From positions 164,914 through 228,913 of the forward strand of contig CAKTOF010000001.1 of the NCBI GenBank assembly GCA_934589675.1: a stretch of DNA of 64,000 bases. The letters run 5' to 3'. The position numbers and the translations under genes are program-made. Source of the stretch: an uncultured Oscillospiraceae bacterium. GTDB taxonomy: Bacteria > Bacillota > Clostridia > Oscillospirales > Oscillospiraceae. Shown piece after piece: positions 60,112 through 64,000 of this stretch. Below the pieces are notes generated by a model that was not told where the DNA came from, did not search any database, and worked only from the letters and a program-made list of their open reading frames with translations. Position 1 is the first letter of the stretch, and each line of letters begins with the position of its first letter.

Positions 60112-62085
60112 ATGATCAACAAGTATCCGCACATGTTTGCGCCGCTGACCATCAAGGGCGTGACGTTCAAAAACCGCGTCATGGCAAGCCCGATGACGAC
60201 CGACCGCACCGTCTGGCCGGACGGCACCCCGACGCAGGAGTGCATCAACGGCTACGAGACGCGCGCCCGCGGCGGCGTCGCGGCCGTCACGGTCACCGAG
60301 ACGTTCATCGACTTTGACCGCGCCGCCCGCCATGACCACTCCATCGACTTTGTCCGCCCGAACCCGTCGGTGCACAAGCTCGAGTCGCTGTTCGTCCTGG
60401 CCGAGGCCATCCACACGCACGGCGCCGTCGCGAGCGTCCAGTTCAACCACATCGGTGAGATCAACCACCCGGCCACCATCTCCTCCGGCCGCAACCCGAT
60501 CGGCCCGTACGGCCATGTCCGCGCCGACGGCGTCACCATCGATCAGATGGACGAGGCCATGATGCGCGAGGTCGCCGACGAGTTCGCCGAGGCGTGCGCC
60601 AGCGCGCAGTCGGCCGGCTTTGAGATGGTCATGCTGCACGGCGGCCACGGCTGGCTGCTCGACCAGTTCGTCTCCCCGCTCACGAACCACCGCACGGACG
60701 AGTACGGCGGCTCGCTGGAGAACCGCGCCAAGTTCCCGCTCATGGTGCTCGACCGCGTCCGCGAGGTCTGCGGCGACAAGCTGATCATCGAGTACCGCAT
60801 GTCCGGCTCCGAGCGCGTCCCGGGCGGCCTTGAGATCGGCGAGGCTGCGCAGTTCGCGGCCATGATCCAGGACAAGGTCGACATCATCCACGTCACGAGC
60901 GGCCTTTACCACAACCACGTCCAGTCCAAGGCGTTCTCGTCCATGTTCCACCCGCACGGGTGCAACCTCGACCTCGCCGAGGCCATCAAGAAGGCCGTCC
61001 ACATCCCGGTCACGGCCGTCGGCGGCTTCAACAGCCCGCAGCAGATCGAGGACGCCATCGCCTCCGGCAAGTGCGACTTTGTCGCCATGGGCCGCCAGAT
61101 GCTGGCCGACCCGCAGTTCGTCAACAAGACGGCCGAGGGCCGCGAGGACGAGATCTCGCCGTGCCTGCGCTGCTCGTGCTTCAACCCGCTGCCCTCCGAC
61201 CCGAACCAGCGCCCGCACGCCGAGCCGTTCCAGTGCACCGTCAACCCGTACTCCATGCGTGAGCTGCGCATGCAGTGGGCGCCTCCCGTCCGCCGCAAGC
61301 AGGACGTCCTCGTCGTCGGCGGCGGCCCCGGCGGCATGTATGCGGCCATCACGGCGGCCGAGCGCGGCCACAACGTGACGCTCCTTGAAAAGTCCGACCG
61401 CCTCGGCGGCGTGCTTTGGTTCACGGACGAGGACTGCCACAAGGCCGATATGCGCCAGTACCGCGACAGCCTCATCGTCCGCACGCACCGCGCCGGCGTG
61501 AACGTCGTCACCGGCGTGAACGTCACGGCCGACGTCATCCGCGCCTATGAGCCGGACGCCGTCATCCTCGCCATCGGCTCCGAGCCGGTCGTGCCGGGCA
61601 TCCCCGGCCTCAAGGAGCACGCGCACCACGCGCTCTACGCCTACTCCGACCCGGACAAGATCGGCAAGAAGGTCGTCATGATCGGCGGCGGCCTCATCGG
61701 CGTCGAGTGCTCCATGCACCTGGCCGACAAGTACGGCTGCGAGGTTCAGGTCGTCGAGATGATGGACGACTACGCGCGCGACGCGTACATGTCCCACCGT
61801 CAGGCCATCGACCTGTTCATGCCCAAGACCGTCCACATCCAGTGCGGCGTCAGCTGCACCGAGGTGCGCGCCGACGGCATCACCGTCAAGGACAAAGAGG
61901 GCAACGAGATCGTCTACGACGCCGACACCGTCCTCTACGCCATCGGCATGCGTGCAAAGACCGCCGAGGTTCACGAGCTGCTCGCCGCGCATCCGAACAC
62001 GCGCATCATCGGCGACTGCAAAAAGCCCGCGAAGATCCTTCAGGCCGTCCGCGACGGCATGATGGCCGCATACGACATCGTCTGA
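60112..62085 (+). CDS. OYE-type NADH:flavin oxidoreductase (FadH/BaiCD-like), paralog 2
   Basis: The 657-residue protein has an FMN barrel (residues 1-345), an Fe-S cysteine set C351, C354, C356 and C375 in CLRCSCFNPL and FQCTVNP, and FAD/NAD domains with VLVVGGGPGGMYAA near 399 and VVMIGGGLIGVECSMHLA near 520. The cysteine spacing differs from paralog 1 and from FadH. The barrel motif LHGGHGWLLDQFVSPLTNHR has Trp where FadH-like enzymes have the HGY tyrosine. It likely reduces a C=C bond. The ribosome site is aaaggag. A structured repeat follows the stop. Confidence 0.88.
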   Translation: MINKYPHMFAPLTIKGVTFKNRVMASPMTTDRTVWPDGTPTQECINGYETRARGGVAAVTVTETFIDFDRAARHDHSIDFVRPNPSVHKLESLFVLAEAIHTHGAVASVQFNHIGEINHPATISSGRNPIGPYGHVRADGVTIDQMDEAMMREVADEFAEACASAQSAGFEMVMLHGGHGWLLDQFVSPLTNHRTDEYGGSLENRAKFPLMVLDRVREVCGDKLIIEYRMSGSERVPGGLEIGEAAQFAAMIQDKVDIIHVTSGLYHNHVQSKAFSSMFHPHGCNLDLAEAIKKAVHIPVTAVGGFNSPQQIEDAIASGKCDFVAMGRQMLADPQFVNKTAEGREDEISPCLRCSCFNPLPSDPNQRPHAEPFQCTVNPYSMRELRMQWAPPVRRKQDVLVVGGGPGGMYAAITAAERGHNVTLLEKSDRLGGVLWFTDEDCHKADMRQYRDSLIVRTHRAGVNVVTGVNVTADVIRAYEPDAVILAIGSEPVVPGIPGLKEHAHHALYAYSDPDKIGKKVVMIGGGLIGVECSMHLADKYGCEVQVVEMMDDYARDAYMSHRQAIDLFMPKTVHIQCGVSCTEVRADGITVKDKEGNEIVYDADTVLYAIGMRAKTAEVHELLAAHPNTRIIGDCKKPAKILQAVRDGMMAAYDIV

Positions 62086-62086
62086 T

Positions 62087-62114
62087 CGAAGCGAAGGGCA
62101 AGCCTTTCGCTTCG
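62087..62114 (+). other. Hairpin directly after the OYE stop codon
   Basis: A 13-bp stem with one G-T pair (CGAAGCGAAGGGC with GCCTTTCGCTTCG, two-base spacer) occupies the same position as the hairpin at 46960-46983, but has a different sequence. Confidence 0.7.
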
Positions 62115-62120
62115 GAGGGC

Positions 62121-62255
62121 TGCGGCCCGCTGCGCGCACGCCCGAAGGGCGCACACTTGCCGGGCCGTAAAGAGAAATTTCCGAGGCGCAGGTCCCCGGA
62201 AATTTCGGATCCAGATTTGATTCCGCCGCCTGCGGGCGGCGGAACTCTGCGAGGC
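62121..62255 (+). repeat. Structured intergenic repeat, copy B
   Basis: This is the second copy of the element at 46997-47129, with the same order of parts. The first stem is CGGCCCG with CGGGCCG (copy A: CAGCCCG with CGGGCTG). GAAATTTCCG pairs with CGGAAATTTC as in copy A. The GC hairpin is 62221-62230 with 62235-62244 around the same TGCG loop, with a different stem sequence. The AACTCTGCGAGGC tail is retained. It too lies between a stop codon and a terminator. Confidence 0.8.
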
Positions 62256-62282
62256 AAAACTCTGCCTCCGGATATTTCACCG

Positions 62283-62311
62283 ACCGGGAGGGCGTTTGCT
62301 CTCCCGGTTTT
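62283..62311 (+). terminator. Terminator of OYE paralog 2
   Basis: An 8-bp stem ACCGGGAG with CTCCCGGT (62283-62290 with 62301-62308) is followed by TTTT. Confidence 0.82.
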
Positions 62312-62313
62312 GC

Positions 62314-62342
62314 TTTACATGGGCGCAGCTTTGTTGTAAAAT
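62314..62342 (+). promoter_or_regulatory. Promoter of the zinc-ribbon protein gene
   Basis: TTTACA and TAAAAT are spaced by 17 bases, about 40 bases before the start codon. Confidence 0.65.
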
Positions 62343-62381
62343 GATCCTGTCGAATGATTGGAGAAACGGGGGCATTGTGCC

Positions 62382-63182
62382 ATGAACTGTATCAAATGCG
62401 GCCGGCAAATCCCGGACGGCGAGCTATTTTGCGTCGAGTGCAGCCTGGCGCCGCCCTCGCAGGAGCCAGAGCAGCCCCGCCATCCGGCGACCCGCGCGCA
62501 GGAGGCCGCGCCAAAGGCGCCGCCGAAGGCGAAACGGCCCGTCGCGCTCATCGTGACGCTCGTGCTCGCGCTGCTGCTCGCCGTGGGCGAGGGCGCGTAC
62601 CTCATCTATGACCTCATCCAGACCGGCACGCGCTCGGCCGCGCTCACGCGCGCAAATACGGAGCTTTCGCAGGCCAACGCCCGCATCGTCACGCTCGGCG
62701 ACGAGCTCACGCGCGCCGAGGAGCAGCACGACGCCGACCAGCTGACCATCGACACGCTCAAGGCGCAGGTCGACACGCTCAAGCTCCAGCTCAACAGCAC
62801 CGCCGGCTCGGCCACGCAGAGCCAGTTTGACCTCTCCGAGCAGCAGACGGAGTACGCATCGCTCGCCGAGCAGTTCGCGGCGCTCACCGAGCGCGCCGCG
62901 CAGCTTGAGACGGATCTTGAGAGCGTACAGACCGAGCTTGCCGACGCAAAGGCCGAGCTGTCCACGGCCAACGGCACCATCACGTCGCTGCGCTCAGAAA
63001 ATGCCGGCCTTGCCGAGAAGGTGAGCTTTTTCGACACATACGCCGTGTTCGTGACCGTCAGCGACCCGGCCTATTACCACCGCTACGGCTGCTCGGAGAT
63101 CGGCAGCAAGGATTACTGGATCTACAACCGCAAGCTGGCCGAAAGCAAGGGCAGCACCGCCTGCCCCATCTGCGGCGGCTGA
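62382..63182 (+). CDS. Zinc-ribbon, membrane-anchored coiled-coil protein
   Basis: The 266-residue protein has an N-terminal zinc ribbon (MNCIKCGRQIPDGELFCVEC) and a P/A-rich linker. A membrane helix spans about residues 52-75 (PVALIVTLVLALLLAVGEGA). A long coiled coil covers roughly 85-215, rich in heptad L, A, E and Q. The C-terminal domain has YHRYGCSEIGSKDYW and ends ACPICGG, a second putative metal site. The ATG was chosen because it starts the zinc ribbon; an in-frame TTG 24 bases upstream is less likely. The topology suggests an inside-out scaffold or sensor. The function is unknown. Confidence 0.75.
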   Translation: MNCIKCGRQIPDGELFCVECSLAPPSQEPEQPRHPATRAQEAAPKAPPKAKRPVALIVTLVLALLLAVGEGAYLIYDLIQTGTRSAALTRANTELSQANARIVTLGDELTRAEEQHDADQLTIDTLKAQVDTLKLQLNSTAGSATQSQFDLSEQQTEYASLAEQFAALTERAAQLETDLESVQTELADAKAELSTANGTITSLRSENAGLAEKVSFFDTYAVFVTVSDPAYYHRYGCSEIGSKDYWIYNRKLAESKGSTACPICGG

Positions 63183-63199
63183 CTTTTTCAAATTGGGAG

Positions 63200-63228
63200 T
63201 TGCTTTTTTTCGCGCGGTGTGTTACAAT
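63200..63228 (+). promoter_or_regulatory. Promoter of the tRNA gene
   Basis: TTGCTT and TACAAT are spaced by 17 bases, about 32 bases before the tRNA. Confidence 0.6.
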
Positions 63229-63259
63229 AATTTTCGCGGCAAAGCCTTGCCGCGAATAT

Positions 63260-63336
63260 GGGCCTGTAGCTCAGCTGGGAGAGCGTTCGGTTCGCATCCG
63301 AGAGGTTCGAGGGTTCGATCCCCTTCAGGTCCACCA
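63260..63336 (+). tRNA. tRNA-Ala (anticodon CGC), CCA encoded
   Basis: A complete cloverleaf can be folded. The 7-bp acceptor stem includes the G3-U70 pair that identifies alanine tRNA. The D-arm is GCTC/GAGC, and the anticodon arm TTCGG/CCGAG has loop TTCGCAT. The T-arm and a genomic CCA end follow. The CGC anticodon reads GCG. A promoter precedes it and a strong terminator follows, so it is a single-gene unit. Confidence 0.93.
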
Positions 63337-63373
63337 ATAAAAAAGACACGACTTCGGTCGTGTCTTTTTTATT
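63337..63373 (+). terminator. Terminator after tRNA-Ala
   Basis: A perfect stem of about 16 bp with a TTCG loop runs directly from the CCA end and finishes in six T residues. Confidence 0.95.
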
Positions 63374-63483
63374 GGCTCCATTTTACCATTTCACGGCGGA
63401 AGTGAATTCCGCCTATGGCAATTCTCCGCCTGCGCGCCGAATTGACGGGCAATAGCCCGGCCGCCAGAAGGCGGCTGCAGCGC

Positions 63484-63522
63484 AGCAGGCTGCCGCAGGT
63501 TCGAATCTTGTATCGTCCGCCA
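63484..63522 (+). other. tRNA-3'-end-like sequence, probable integration site remnant
   Basis: GCAGGTTCGAATCTTGT followed by ATCGTCCGCCA looks like the T-arm, acceptor strand and CCA end of a tRNA (discriminator G). The 37-54 bases upstream are GC-rich hairpins that do not give a credible anticodon arm. The mobilization gene beyond it suggests that this is an att-type duplication or a damaged tRNA at an element edge. Confidence 0.5.
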
Positions 63523-63554
63523 AAACAATATGATCCGAACCTTTTTCCGATTGG

Positions 63555-63899
63555 TCATGGGTTCGGATTTATTATTTCCTCTTTCTGCTGTACTTTCAGC
63601 AGTTCCCATACGTCAGCCATCCGTTCTTTCAGCTCGGCAACATCGGCATCGTAGAAATGCCCGGTACTATTGATGCGGCGGCAAATCTGGTTGATGTTCG
63701 AGGCTGCGCGGCTGACGGCGGCAGCCAGCTTTTTCTGCTCGGTGTAGTCCACCTTGATGATGTAGCCGTCGATGAGCATCTTCCGGGCGTACGCTCCAAA
63801 ATTGTGTGTCCCCAGCTGGCGCATCTTGTGCTGGATGAGATGCAGTTCCTGCTCGTTCAGGCAGATTTCCTTTCGGATGGGTCGTGTGCGGTCTGGCAT
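63555..63899 (-). CDS. mobC: MobC-type plasmid mobilization relaxosome protein
   Basis: The 114-residue protein matches small MobC accessory proteins: an RPIRKEICLNEQELHLIQHK ribbon-helix-helix-like N-terminus, then NFGAYARKMLIDGYI and VSRAASNINQICRRINSTGH. MobC helps the relaxase open oriT in mobilizable and conjugative elements. The ATG follows aaaggag. It points toward the tRNA-like sequence and is the last gene before it, so the rest of the element lies beyond the right edge of the window. Confidence 0.85.
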   Translation of the reverse strand: MPDRTRPIRKEICLNEQELHLIQHKMRQLGTHNFGAYARKMLIDGYIIKVDYTEQKKLAAAVSRAASNINQICRRINSTGHFYDADVAELKERMADVWELLKVQQKEEIINPNP

Positions 63900-64000
63900 A
63901 TTGAAACACTCCTTTCACAATAAAACGGACATTTTTTCTCAAAAACTTGGTAGTGACGAAAAGAAAATTTTGAAGACGAGGGCATTGGCGATTCGTTGCC

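Noticed and set aside
59854..62280. 808-codon minus-strand ORF
   Set aside because: It is antisense to OYE paralog 2, with the same shadow composition and no start signals.
63446..63522. A complete tRNA ending at 63522
   Set aside because: A 76-base frame ending in CCA exists, but the anticodon stem does not pair and there is no T at position 33. Only the T-arm and acceptor end look genuine.

Overview
The window is GC-rich DNA (roughly 60% by eye) from an anaerobic Bacillota, most like a gut Oscillospiraceae or Flavonifractor-type clostridium. This rests on several things seen together: a complete Rnf complex, many [4Fe-4S] proteins, an LCP cell-wall protein, lipoprotein-type binding proteins, AGGAGG ribosome binding sites, consensus sigma-A promoters in a GC-rich background, and a CCA-encoding tRNA. 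No taxonomic marker other than rpsO and pnp is present, so the placement is an inference.

Layout. 1-3.6 kb: the end of an LCP gene, a CdaR/PucR-type regulator and a DUF362-ferredoxin protein. 3.6-4.2 kb: an orphan leftward transcription unit with no intact ORF. 4.2-7.8 kb: a double-hotdog hydratase, a phloretin/DAPG-hydrolase-family enzyme, a PaaI thioesterase and a NUDIX protein. 7.9-17.9 kb: importer operon 1 (binding protein, two permeases, two ATPases, then two SnoaL-like proteins), divergent from a membrane AraC regulator. 18-29.2 kb: importer operon 2, the same importer layout followed by ferredoxin, flavoprotein, flavoprotein, ferredoxin, divergent from a LysR regulator. 29.4-34.3 kb: rnfCDGEAB. 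34.9-41.2 kb: importer operon 3 (no binding protein), then an old-yellow-enzyme reductase behind a long structured leader. 41.3-43.4 kb: a corrinoid-activator-like ASKHA protein and a DUF2284 protein. 43.6-53.4 kb: an atypical response regulator, argF, a second hydratase, proA, a ROK kinase, a nested inverted-repeat element, and pnp-rpsO. 53.6-62.1 kb: LysR, flavodoxin-family protein, an orphan binding protein, a third hydratase, LysR and a second old-yellow-enzyme reductase. 62.3-64 kb: a zinc-ribbon coiled-coil protein, tRNA-Ala(CGC), a tRNA-3'-end-like sequence, and MobC at the edge of what is probably an integrated mobile element.

How the genes fit together. Three dipeptide/nickel-type ABC importers, three double-hotdog hydratases, two SnoaL-fold proteins, two OYE reductases, two FAD/ferredoxin reductases and one C-C hydrolase of the phloretin hydrolase family sit together with dedicated divergent regulators. 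This is the toolkit expected for anaerobic reduction, hydration and cleavage of plant polyphenols, steroids or similar molecules. Rnf could link the ferredoxin and NADH pools those reductases use. The substrates cannot be read from the sequence.

The least explained signals are RNA-like. One is a ~190-nt leader with nested stems and a possible pseudoknot before the first OYE gene. Another is a 3'-UTR element present twice, with compensatory base changes. A third is the ~355-nt orphan transcription unit. Hand-counted positions of short sites may be off by one or two bases.
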